A stretch of DNA of 64,000 nucleotides from Pyropia haitanensis. Its lineage: Eukaryota; Rhodophyta; Bangiophyceae; Bangiales; Bangiaceae. Where the stretch lies: positions 2,619,090-2,683,089 of the forward strand of contig SDUX01000010.1 of the NCBI GenBank assembly GCA_008729055.1, given 5' to 3'. A program made the translations under genes and the position numbers. Below the pieces are notes generated by a model. That model was not told where the DNA came from. It was given only the letters and a program-made list of their open reading frames with translations, and did no database searches. Positions 21,701-31,400 of the stretch are shown piece by piece; position 1 is the first letter of the stretch, and every line of letters starts with the position of its first letter.

Positions 21701-22123
21701 CGCACGACGAGCGAGGAAGACTCGTACGATGAGGAGGAAGAGATGGAGGAGGAGGAGGACGAGGCGAGCGAGGAAGAGGAAGAGGTAGCGGCCGCAGCCG
21801 CGGCGCCTGCCCGTGCCCGTCACGCCGCCACGGCGGCGCCCGCGGCAGGCGGCGGCGGCAGTGGCGGCGTGGACCTCGACGCCTTTTTCGGCGGCGCCGG
21901 CGCCGCGCCAGCAGGCCCGCCGGCGGCGGCCGCCGCGCGTCGCCGGCCGGCGCGGCCACCCCCGCGGGATGACTGGGTGGCGGAGCTGGCGGGCGCCCGC
22001 CCCACCGCGAGCCCCGCGCCGGCGGCGCCGGGGGGAGCGCCGGCGGGTGCAGGGGGCGGGGCGCCAGAGGGTGGGGCGCCTGCACCGCCGCGGGCGGCGC
22101 GGGTGGACGACTTGCTCGAGTAG
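18797..22123 (+). CDS. AP3B1: AP-3 adaptor complex subunit beta
   Basis: Large subunit of the AP-3 adaptor, which sorts cargo into vesicles bound for vacuole- or lysosome-like compartments. Single exon of 1108 residues. The adaptin trunk occupies roughly residues 30-560 and 610-760: [87 protein letters not shown] and [14 protein letters not shown]. A hinge of Asp/Glu/Ser ([21 protein letters not shown]) at about 970-1000 is the signature that separates AP-3 beta from the AP-1/2/4 beta chains. The C-terminal 110 residues are Ala/Pro/Gly-rich and the usual appendage is not evident. ATGs at 18797 and 18803 are both possible starts. Confidence 0.92.
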   Translation: [1108 protein letters not shown]

Positions 22124-22971
22124 AGCGGGCTGTCGCGCGGCAGTGGCGCCCTGATGGGAAGGACCGCCGCGTAGAGGACCACCGCGGGTGCCGCGCTGGC
22201 TGTTTCCCGCGTGGACGTGGTCTCTGGACGACATCCCGCTAATTTTTTCTTTTGACGGGCCGGATAGGCGAGTGCCGTCCTTGCTGCCCCCTGCCGCCAC
22301 CGGCCACGAAGGCGCACGCCTGGCTCTCGCGCGCACCGCGGTGGTTCGCGCTGGTCCCAGACGCACACTCCAAACCGAACGGCAGCGCCATGAGCGGATG
22401 GGCTGCCGCCGCCGCCGCCGCAGTCGCCGCCGGCACCACCGCCGCCGCCGCCGCTGCCGCCGCGGTCTGCCTGCGACAGCCAGGCACCGCCACGGGAGGA
22501 GGCAGATGAACAAGGCGGGGACTACCAGGAAGGGGGGGGATGGAACGTTGCCAGCCCCGCTGCGGGTGGGAGCGGGGTCGTCCTGGTCGCCGCGACCGAT
22601 GGTGGCTGAGCCTACAACGCCGCGCGGTCGGCCCCAGGTGCATCCCAGACACTCTGCTTTCAAGCATGTCAAAAGACACTTTCTGTATATATACATAAAT
22701 ATGTACCGCATGTATGTACCGGTGTGTCCAGAAGATACAACGCAAGCGGGGTGATCTTCGTGGCTGGTACTGCAGAAATTCTCGCTCAGTCGTCTCAGGC
22801 ACCAATCAAGGACTTCCCTTCTGCATGGCAGTCTTCGCGAGACGTACAAGCGCGCGTTTGGATGAGTCGCCGCCGACTGTCACCGTCTGCACCCGGTTTT
22901 GCTGGCACGGGCCTTCTTGGCACCGTGCTCGCGCGGCGGCGTGCCGCGCCAGTGTGACTGTGGTGGCCACC
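22124..22971. other. Intergenic interval, AP-3 beta to P450
   Basis: 848 bp between two plus-strand genes. A low-GC segment with the TA-rich TATATATACATAAATATG lies at about 22684-22701, roughly 270 bp before the P450 ATG, and could act in its promoter. No further gene is seen. Confidence 0.5.
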
Positions 22972-24810
22972 ATGGGGGCGCTCGAGCCGGCCTCGGCGGC
23001 GGCGGTCGTCATGGGCGCGGCCGCCGCCGCTTCCGCCACCCCCTCTTCCACCGTCGCTGCCGTCACGCTGCTGGTCGTTGTCGCGTCGTCTCTCCTCCTC
23101 TGCATCCTCACCCGGCGGCGGGCGCCGACGGGCATCCCGGGACCGCCGGCGTACCCCATCGTTGGCAACGTGTTTTACATCGACGCGCACAACCTGCCAA
23201 AGTCGTTCAACAGCCTCCACGCCACGTACGGGCGGGTGGTGAAGCTGCACCTGGGCCCCCGCGTGATGGTCAGCGTCGCGGACTCGGGGCTGGCCGAGGC
23301 CATCTTCACCTCCTCCCGGGGGGGGTGGTCCAACTCGGACCTGTTCCGGTTTGTGTTTGGGCCCCTCTACCCGCGGTCGGCGATTGTAGTGGAGGGCGCC
23401 GAGTGGCGCCGCATCCGCCGCGTCCTGCACGGCGCCGTCGCGGGGGGGGGGGGTGGGAGGCACTGGCCCAGCGGCAAGGAGGGCGTCCTGCCCCCCACCC
23501 GTGCCGCCGTCGAGCGGGGGCTGGACCGGCTGGCCGCCGCGGCTGCCGCGGCGTCGGTGGCGCCGCCGTCGGGGGAAGGCGCGGCGGGCGCGCCCAGTGG
23601 GGACGGCGGCGGCATCGAGGCGGGTACACCGGTTGACATGATGGCGTGGTCCCAGGAGATTATGTTTGAGTCCCTCGGCGGCTACGCCTTTGGCTCGGAC
23701 TGGCGGCTGTACCCCGACGCGTCCGCGTCGACGGCGGGGACCCCTGCGCCGGGCTCCACGTGCGGCGGGGAGGCCACCGCGGCGGCGCGGACGCAGCGCC
23801 CCTTTTACGACGCCATGCGCGCCATCACGATGGCGCTGCCCCGCCGGATCAGCCGCCCGTGGGCCGCGCTGTGGTCGCTGCCAACGGCGGAGAACCGGCG
23901 GGTGTGGGCTGCGGAGGCCACCATCCGCGACGAGCTCACCGCCATCATTGCGCGCCGCCGGGAGGCACGCGCGCGGGCGGCGGCGGCGGCGGCTGACGGC
24001 GCGCCGCCGCTGCCGCCAGTGCCGTTGCTTGACGCGTTGCTCGACGCGGCGGGCGACGGCGGCGCCGGCGGCGCCGGCGCCGGCAGGACGTCGCCGGCGC
24101 CGGCAGACGACACCCGCCTGTCCGAGGCGGAAGTCTTGGACAATGCCGCGACGGTGGCGTTTGCGGGCACGGACACGACCGCCGCGACGGTGGCGTTTTT
24201 GTTTTACCACCTCGCCACCCACCCGCGGGTGCAGGCGGACCTGGTCGCGGAAATCGAGGCCGCCACCGCCCCCGACCCGCCCGCCGCCGGCGCGACCGGC
24301 GGCACCGGCGGTGGGCGCAAACAGCTCAACGCGATGGAGCTGGAGGCGCTCCCGTTGCTGGCCGCGGTTGTGTCCGAGTCGTCGCGGCTGCTGCCCACGT
24401 CGTTTGCCATCCCGCGCACGCCCCGCAAGGCGTTTACCTACGGCGACATGGTCATCCCCGCGGGCACGCTCGTCATCATCAACGTGCTGCGGATGGGCCA
24501 GGACGAGGGGCTGTGGCCCGCCCCCGCGCCGGGTGTGACCCCCCAAGACTTTTGCGTCGACCGTTGGCTCGGCGCGGACGCGGCCAGCCGCAAGCGCACG
24601 GCGTACGCGCACCTGCCGTTTGGGGCGGGCGACCGCAGCTGCCTCGGCCGCCCCGTGGCGCTGTCACAGGTCAAGGCGATTGTGGTGCAGGTGCTGGCGG
24701 CGGGCTGGGAGCTGCTGCCCGTGGCTGGGCGGGAGCTGAAGTTTGCCATCCGCATGGCGCTGGTGCCCGAGGGGGGGGCGTGGGTGACCTTTCGGCGGCG
24801 GCAGCGGTAA
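22972..24810 (+). CDS. Cytochrome P450 monooxygenase
   Basis: Membrane-anchored haem-thiolate monooxygenase, single exon, 612 residues from the ATG at 22972 (CCACCATGG context). A hydrophobic anchor at about residues 20-48 is followed by the Pro-rich hinge IPGPPAYPIVGN. The I-helix oxygen-activation motif is AFAGTDTTAATVAF. The K-helix ExxR motif is in VVSESSRLLPTSFAIPR. The haem loop FGAGDRSCLGRP places the Cys ligand near residue 556. A Gly/Ala-rich insertion lies between helices C and D, with a G run at 23442-23451, but the frame continues correctly. Substrate and CYP family cannot be assigned by eye. Confidence 0.93.
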   Translation: MGALEPASAAAVVMGAAAAASATPSSTVAAVTLLVVVASSLLLCILTRRRAPTGIPGPPAYPIVGNVFYIDAHNLPKSFNSLHATYGRVVKLHLGPRVMVSVADSGLAEAIFTSSRGGWSNSDLFRFVFGPLYPRSAIVVEGAEWRRIRRVLHGAVAGGGGGRHWPSGKEGVLPPTRAAVERGLDRLAAAAAAASVAPPSGEGAAGAPSGDGGGIEAGTPVDMMAWSQEIMFESLGGYAFGSDWRLYPDASASTAGTPAPGSTCGGEATAAARTQRPFYDAMRAITMALPRRISRPWAALWSLPTAENRRVWAAEATIRDELTAIIARRREARARAAAAAADGAPPLPPVPLLDALLDAAGDGGAGGAGAGRTSPAPADDTRLSEAEVLDNAATVAFAGTDTTAATVAFLFYHLATHPRVQADLVAEIEAATAPDPPAAGATGGTGGGRKQLNAMELEALPLLAAVVSESSRLLPTSFAIPRTPRKAFTYGDMVIPAGTLVIINVLRMGQDEGLWPAPAPGVTPQDFCVDRWLGADAASRKRTAYAHLPFGAGDRSCLGRPVALSQVKAIVVQVLAAGWELLPVAGRELKFAIRMALVPEGGAWVTFRRRQR

Positions 24811-25291
24811 CGCATAACACTGGAGATACACCGCACGGCCATAGAGTGCACACGGTCCCAGAGTGCACACGGTCACAGAGTATGCGAGCAAGCGGCCGCA
24901 GGCCGAGGCCGGCTGACGTGCACCTTGGCAGTGTACTGTACTGTACATCGGGTGCGCTTGCGGAAATTCGCGCGCGTGCGGGCTGGGCGTCTTTTCCCTT
25001 TCGCTGTACGGCGTGCGTTTGGTGGTGGTGGTAAGGAGGCAGCAATCCGTACGAGGCGGCTTCCGACGTCGACGCGACGCTGGAAAGCCAACGGTAGGCT
25101 CGGATGTACGACGAGCTGACGGCAGAATAAAGCACTGCAGCTCTAAGCTTGATAAAACACAAGACAACACGACTGGCATATACAAGGGACTTCCAGAAAG
25201 GATACAGACCAAAAAAAAGAACTTGATGCATAGCGCACACCCGAAAGAGACTGCACGCGCAACAGACCCGTGCAGAAGCGGACCCGGTTGC
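24811..25291. other. Convergent 3' interval, P450 / NDUFS7
   Basis: 481 bp between convergent stops. Near 24845-24880 there is a short direct repeat of GAGTGCACACGGTC. No gene is evident. Confidence 0.5.
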
Positions 25292-26641
25292 TCACTTCTT
25301 CATCCAAGACAGCATCGTATTCTGGCGCCGTACCTTCTTCTGCAATTGCATCAGACCGTAGAGCAGAGCCTCCGCCGTCGGCGGGCAGCCTGGCACGTAC
25401 ACGTCGACGGGGACGATGCGGTCGCAGCCGCGCACGACCGAGTACGAGTAGTGATAGTACCTACGCGCAAAAGGGGAGTTCGTACACGTGCAGAACAAGA
25501 AAGCAAAAGGACCAGCATACCAGCATGAGCACAGACAAACGGCACGACGGGCAAACAAAAGGCACAAAGGGAAGACAAATGTGAGAAAACGCACCCACAT
25601 GCGCGAGGCCACCGCGTTCAATCCCTGCCACACACCACGCGACTCGAACATCCGCGAGTAGGCAGGATTAGCAACAGCCCGCCACGCGGCAGCTGCAGCA
25701 CGCCAGCTCAACACCGTCCCCCTCCCCCGCAGCAGGTAACCAGACGTACCCGCCGCCGTTCGCGCAGCTGCCCATGGAAATCACCCACCGCGGCTCGGGC
25801 ATCTGGTCATAGACCTTGCGCAGCGCCGGGGCCATCTTGTTGGTCAACGTCCCCGCCACAATCATCACGTCCGACTGGCGCGGCGACGGGCGGAAGATCA
25901 TGCCAAAGCGGTCGAGGTCGTAACGCGCCGCGCCGGCGTGCATCATCTCCACCGCGCAGCAGGCGAGGCCAAACGTCATGGGCCACATCGAGTTGTTGCG
26001 CGCCCAGTTGACGAGGTCATCCAAGCGGGTGACCTACGACGACGCAAGACGTGCCGATGGAAGAGAGAGGCAGACCAAGAACGTGTCGAGCCAACAAAAC
26101 ATTGGCAACAGTGTCAGAAGCGCACCCGCGAAGGGACGAACGCTCCACAGCGTCTATCGCACTTCCCACAACTCCCAGCCCGTCACCACAAAAGTGACCA
26201 ACTCACACACCAGGGCCTTTCCTTTACGCTCCATGGCACACCACGGTGAGCCAGCCCCATTTCACCCCCCCCCCCCCCCCCTTTCCAACCCGCACGGTCC
26301 ATCGCCTTCACCGCCGGCGCTACCGTTCGCCCCCCCAAACGCACCACGTATTCCGAGTTGCCGATCGGCTGCGCGCCCTGCAGGTTGGCCACCGGCGCGT
26401 TGCGCGCCGACGACGTTGCGGTCGTCGCGTAGCCGCCGCCGGCCGTCGACTCGGCTACCACCGCCGGCGCGGGAGCGGGCGTGGGCGTCGCGGCCGGCGC
26501 GGCCGCGGCCGCCCCCGCCGCTGCCGCCGACGCGGCGGGGGTGGACGCCGCCCAGCGGGGGCGGACGCCCGCCGCCGGCGCCACCGACCGGGTGGCGAGG
26601 CGCAACGGCGCCACCGCGCGGGGGAGGAGGGACAGCGACAT
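25292..26641 (-). CDS. NDUFS7: NADH:ubiquinone oxidoreductase 20-kDa subunit (PSST/NuoB)
   Basis: Complex I subunit that carries iron-sulfur cluster N2, the last electron carrier before ubiquinone. Exons 26345-26641, 25750-26033 and 25292-25460 give 249 residues; phases 0 and 2 match exactly. The first 60 residues or so are Ala/Ser/Arg-rich, as expected for a mitochondrial presequence. The mature protein reads [20 protein letters not shown], then [10 protein letters not shown] with the first two cluster cysteines, [21 protein letters not shown] and [14 protein letters not shown] with the other two. All four cluster ligands are present. The product ends in the family-like [12 protein letters not shown]. 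It is divergent from the small zinc protein. Confidence 0.97.
25461..25749 (-). other. NDUFS7 intron 2
   Basis: 289 nt, donor GTACGT, acceptor GCGTAG. It splits the GGG codon of the [12 protein letters not shown] motif in phase 2; removal restores the motif. Confidence 0.92.
26034..26344 (-). other. NDUFS7 intron 1
   Basis: 311 nt, donor GTGCGT, acceptor CGTAG. The phase-0 join yields EYVVTRLDD, as in plant homologues. It contains a C run at 26267-26281. Confidence 0.9.
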
Positions 26642-27058
26642 GGTGGCGGGCGGCCTGACCGACCAGGAGCGGGGGGGGGGGGGGGGGCGAGGGTGGTGGC
26701 GAGGACGAACGCGACGCACGCACGTCCCACAGAGGCTCGCGGGGCCCGGGCAGAAAAGAGCCAGGCCAGGCAGTTGGTGGAGGTGAGCACAGCGGCAGAC
26801 TTTGTTGGGTGAAATAATCCAAAGAAGAGGAGAATTCAGTGAAAAGCGGCAGCCGCTTCGTTCCACCGGTGCCCTTCCAAGCAGACGATGTCCCAACGTG
26901 GATCAACAGACGATGTTGCGCCTGCAAGAACGGGGGTGATCGTGCTCGTCCCGCGCGAAGTGGAACGCCCCGACGAGCTCGGCCTCGTGTCGCAGCGGCC
27001 ACACCAGCAGCCAGTCGGTGTGGACAGACCAGGACGTTGGGGCGCGGCAACCGGCTGT
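26642..27058. promoter_or_regulatory. Divergent promoter interval, NDUFS7 / zinc protein
   Basis: 417 bp between divergent start codons. It includes a 15-G run (about 26671-26687) and a less GC-rich central part (26790-26850). It is likely a shared promoter. Confidence 0.4.
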
Positions 27059-27804
27059 ATGGCGGCCGTTGCGGCCATGATGGCGTTTTGCATCTCCCCT
27101 TTCCCCCCCGTGGCTCCCCCGTCTGGTCGGCCTCGCCCGCCACCGGCGGCCACCGCCGCCCGTCTGGCGGCGCCCGCCGTCGCGCGGCCGCCCGGCGGCA
27201 GCCGCGTACGTGCGTCCGCGCCGCCGCGGCGGCGGGCGGACGCTGGCGGGCGACCCCCGCTGCCGCGGCGGGCGCCGCGCATGGCCACCTGCGTGCGCTG
27301 TGGGGGTGACTTTGAGGAGGGCGACAACTCCCCGTCGGCCGTACGTCCTCGCTCGCGCGTGTTTCTTTCCACTGGCGCCGGAGCGGGTGGCCGGCTCTTC
27401 CGCTTCCGCTGTTTCTTCTGTTGATAGGGGCCTTGTTGCGGACGTCTGACGTCGAACCTTCTTTTTTTTCTTCTTGTTGTCGTCGTGCCCCCCCTGCCCC
27501 TTGGCCGTATTCTGCTCGTACCGGCTCGGACGGTGTGCCCCGGCCCTCCCCCCGCTCCCCCCCCCTACAGTGCACCTTCCACGGCGCCGTCACGGGCCAG
27601 ACGGCCGTCTACGCGCTGTACGAGGACCACCACCACGACGACCCGTCGCTCGACGGCGGGCCGGGCCCGCGCTTTGCCCGCCGCTGGGGGTGCTGCCAGG
27701 ACCCGGACGCGACCGCGGGCGGCTGCAAGGTCGGCTGGCACGTCCGCCACGCGGACGTGGGGGGGGAGCGCTGGGGAGCCGTCCGGCTGGCCCGTCGAGG
27801 GTGA
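27059..27804 (+). CDS. Small zinc-binding protein with plastid-type leader
   Basis: Exons 27059-27340 and 27571-27804 (GTACGT donor, CTACAG acceptor, phase 0) give about 171 residues. The zinc-binding part has a CVRCGGDF pair at about residue 77, CTFHGA at the start of exon 2, RWGCCQDP, GGCKVGWH and a final His. This CxxC, CxFH, CC, GC, H order is a known small zinc fold seen in various eukaryotic proteins, but no function follows from it. If the upstream ATGs (27059, or 27080 giving MAFCISPF) are used, the first 70 residues form a Ser/Pro/Ala/Arg-rich leader without acidic residues until its end, as in plastid transit peptides. If the ATG at 27281 is used there is no leader. Confidence 0.7.
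27341..27570 (+). other. Intron of the zinc-protein gene
   Basis: 230 nt, donor GTACGT, strong polypyrimidine tract and CTACAG acceptor. Phase 0. It separates the first CxxC from the CxFH motif. Confidence 0.85.
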
Positions 27805-28483
27805 CAGAGGGCCGCGTGCGGGGGGAGGGGGGCATGCGGCTGCGATGGTGACGCGGCGCGCCAGAGTCGCGGCGGCGCTGGCGTCACGGCTCGCGGGGCG
27901 ATGCGAGAAGGGGAACAGCCGCCGGGGTGGGTGGGCGGCCGGGTTGCTCCCATCCCCCCCCCACTGCAGCGGCCACCGCCCACGCAACGGCGGCGCGACG
28001 CCACGGCGTGCGTGCATGGGCGTTGAGGAAACGGGAATCCGTGCTTGAGTGTGCTTGCCTGGGCGCCCCCGCGCGCGCCGCCCTCGGCGGGGCGGCTGGC
28101 GCACCCCGTGTGCACCGTGTGCACCCTCCCGCCCCGTCAGTGAACGGTTTCATGGGGCGTGCACCCTCCCGACCCGTCAGCGAACGGTTTCATGGGGCGG
28201 GCGCGGGTGAGGAGTTGCGCGCCGCTCCCCCCCCCCCTGTTGACCCCGCCCTTGGTCGCTCTTGGTCCCCCTCGCTTCTCCCCTAGCCTCTCGGTTTGCT
28301 CCCCTGCCATGCTACGGCGTTGCCAGTGAGGAGGGGCGGGGGTGGAGGGGGGCGTGGGGGAGGGTTGGTGACTGTTGCCGCAGGCCGCCGCGGCAGACGA
28401 CCTTCCACGTTCGTGCGCCGTTCTTTTTGCCCTGCGGGCCACGAGCCCCGCCTCCCCCTCCCACCGCCGGCGGGCGCGCCCCC
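27805..28483. other. Convergent 3' interval with a 40-bp direct repeat
   Basis: 679 bp between the zinc-protein and topoisomerase stops. It contains the 40-bp tandem duplication listed separately. No gene is seen. Confidence 0.5.
28119..28198. repeat. Two tandem 40-bp units
   Basis: Units 28119-28158 and 28159-28198 are identical except for two substitutions. Each begins GTGCACCCTCCCG and ends GGTTTCATGGGGC. They lie in the interval between convergent 3' ends. Confidence 0.93.
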
Positions 28484-31400
28484 TCACGCCGACGCCTTGA
28501 CCCGCTTGGCCTTGTCCGCCGCGTACGCCCGCCGCGGGCTCCGCGGCCGGTCGAGCAGCGCGACCGCCTCGTCCAGGCCGACCGTCAGCACCTGGCGCCA
28601 CTGGTCTGGGTCCCCCGCCGCGGCGGGGCCCCCATCGTCAGCGGCGGTCGCGTCGGGGGTGGGCCCGTCGGCCGCGGCGGCAGCCGCCGACGGGGCGTCC
28701 TCCTTGTCGGCGGCGCCGCCCGTGTCGCCGGCGCTACCACCGGCGGTGACAGGCGCGGTGGCGCTCGGCTTGAGGCTCACAAACACCCCTTCGTGGACAA
28801 TGTACGGCCCAAAGCGGCCCATCCCCGCCTTGACCTCCCCCCCGAGCGTCGGGTGGGTGCCGAGCAGCCGCGGGAGGCTGAGGATGCGCAGCGCGGTGGG
28901 CAGCGTCACGTCGCCCACGTCCATGCCGGAGAGCAGGGACGCGCGCTTGGGCTTGCCTATCCGCTTGCCGTCGGCCGACAGGGCTGGCGACGACGAGCCC
29001 GACGCGTCTGCCGCCGGCGCCGCCTTCGCAGCGGCAGCATCCGTTTCGGCAGCCGCCGCCGCCGCCTTTTTGGTGGACTTGCGCTTGGGCTTCTCCTCCG
29101 GCACCCAGTCCTCGTCCCGACCCAGCTGCACGTATGGCCCGTACCGGCCCGTACGGACGAGCACCGGCAGCCCCGACGCTGGATCCGTCCCAATCACTGG
29201 GTCGAGGGCGCGGGCCACAATCTGCTCCAGCCGGTCTGCGGACAGGTCGTCGGCAAGTGTCGCGGCAGGCAAGGACGCCTTGATCACCTCCCGGCTGCCA
29301 TCCGAGACGCCACCAGCGGCAGCATCCATCACATCGCGGGGGAGCTCAATGTACGGACCGTAGGGCCCAACAAACACCTCGGCGCCGGCGGCCAGGCCGC
29401 CCCCATCGCCGCCCTTTTGTCTCTTGGTCTCCGCACCCGCCTGCGTGCCGCGGCCGGCAGGCGCGCCACTGCCCGCGGTGGGCAGCACCAGCCGCCTTGC
29501 CCAGGCTGTATCAATCTCCTTCTCCATCCGTGCAACACTCGCTGCCAGCCCCTCGGCGCCCAGGTAGTAGGAGGAGAGGTACTCTTGGCGGTCCGCCGCG
29601 CCCGCAGCAATGGCGTCGAGCGACCGCTCCATCTCGGCCGTGAACGCCGCGTCCACAAACGACGGGAAGTAGCGCCGCAGCAGCTGGTCCACGACAAACG
29701 CGGTGAGGCGAGGGGCCAGCGCCTGTGGCGGCAGGCGCCCCGCCGTCTCGCGGGTGCCGCGGCTGACATAGCCACGGAGGACGAGCGTCTCCACAATAGA
29801 GGCGTACGTGCTAGGCCGCCCGACACCGAGCGCCTCCAGCTCCTTCACAAGCGACGCGTCCGTGTAGCGCGCAGGGGGGGTGGTTGTGTGCTCCACAATG
29901 TCCAACGAGGTGACCGCCACGGGCTCGCCGGGCACTACGTCGGGTAGCTCCTGCGCGGCCGCTGTCGACGTGCCCGGTCGAGCAGACATGGCGCTCGGCG
30001 ACACGGCCGCAGAGGGCAAGCCAGCGTCGCTACCCTCCGAGTCCTCTTCCGTGTCGACGGCGGGCGCGCCAAACGTGTCGCTGTACACGCTCAAGAAGCC
30101 GGGCGACACGACAATGGTACCCGATGCCCGAAACACCCCACAAGCATCCGAGTTGGCCGCCGTCGCCGTCGCCGCGTCAGCCGAGCCGCCCTTGCTCGCC
30201 GACTGCAGCTGCTTCTGCAGCGCCGGCGGCAGCGGCGGTGACCGCACGGTAATGGTCGTCGTGTCCACCGCCGCGTCCGCCATCTGCGACGCGAGCGTGC
30301 GCCGAAAGACGAGCGCGTACAAGCGGGCGTCATCCCCCTCCAGGCCCGCGTCAGCGGGGAACGCAAACACCTCCCCCGCCGGCCGAATGGCCTCGTGTGC
30401 TTCTTGGGCGCTCTTAGGCTTGGCCCCGGCCCGCCCAGCACCGAGGGCGTCATCACCGTAGCGCTCCGTGATGGCCGTGCGGGTGGCGGCCACTGCCTGC
30501 TCGCTCAACGTCGGATTGTCCGTCCGCATGTACGTAATGAGGCCGCGCTCGTACAAGCCCTGTGCCACTCGCATCGTCTTGGCGGCGGGGAAGCCCAGGC
30601 GCCGAGACGCCTCCTGCTGTAGGGTGGAAGTGATAAAGGGAACGGGCGGCCGGCGGCGCGCGCGCTTCCGTGCCACGTCGTCAACAACCCAGCCGTCAGC
30701 GGCGGCCAGCTCCTTGACCACTGCCCGTGCATCAGTCTTGGTCAGCTGCAGTACGGGCTTGGCCGACGACGCCGCGGTCGCCTTTTTCCCCCCCCTTGCC
30801 GCGTCTGCGACTGCGTCGTCGTCGGCGTCGCCACCAGACGCGTCTTCGGCATCAACGTCCACAGCTTCGCCGTCGTCGAGCCGTGGCTCGCCATCCGCGT
30901 CGGCGCTGCCGCCCGGGTCCGCCGACGCCGCCCACAGCTTGCCAGTATCTGGGTCAAAATCTTTACCAGTGGCCAGCCGGCGGCCGGCCAGCCCCACAAG
31001 GACCACGTCGAACGTCCCCCCCCCGGCGCTTACGGACGCCCGCGCGCCCGCATAGTCGGCCCGCACAAACGCCAGCCGCCGGTGCTCGCGCGCCACGATC
31101 CGGGACATGGCCACCGACTGCACCCGGCCCGCCGACAAGCCACGGCTGATCTTTTGCCACAGCAGCGGGGACATAGTGTAGCCAGCCAAGCGGTCCAGCA
31201 CCCGCCGCGTCTCCTGCGCATTGACCAGGTGCTCGTCAATGGAGCGCATCGACGCAAACGCGGCGGTGACGGCGGCCGGGGTGATCTCGTGAAAGACCGC
31301 CCGCTGCACTGGCACGCCCGCCTTGTCCGGCCGCAGCAGCTGCACCAGGTGCCACGCAATGGCCTCCCCCTCCCGGTCCTCATCGGTCGCCAACACCAGC

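Noticed and set aside
22684..22701. TATATATACATAAATATG as a firm TATA box of the P450
   Set aside because: About 270 bp from the ATG with no transcription-start evidence, so it was mentioned only within the intergenic entry.
22795..24612. A 605-residue open frame antisense to the P450
   Set aside because: Opposite-strand shadow of a clear P450 with all motifs; Arg/Gly/His-biased composition.
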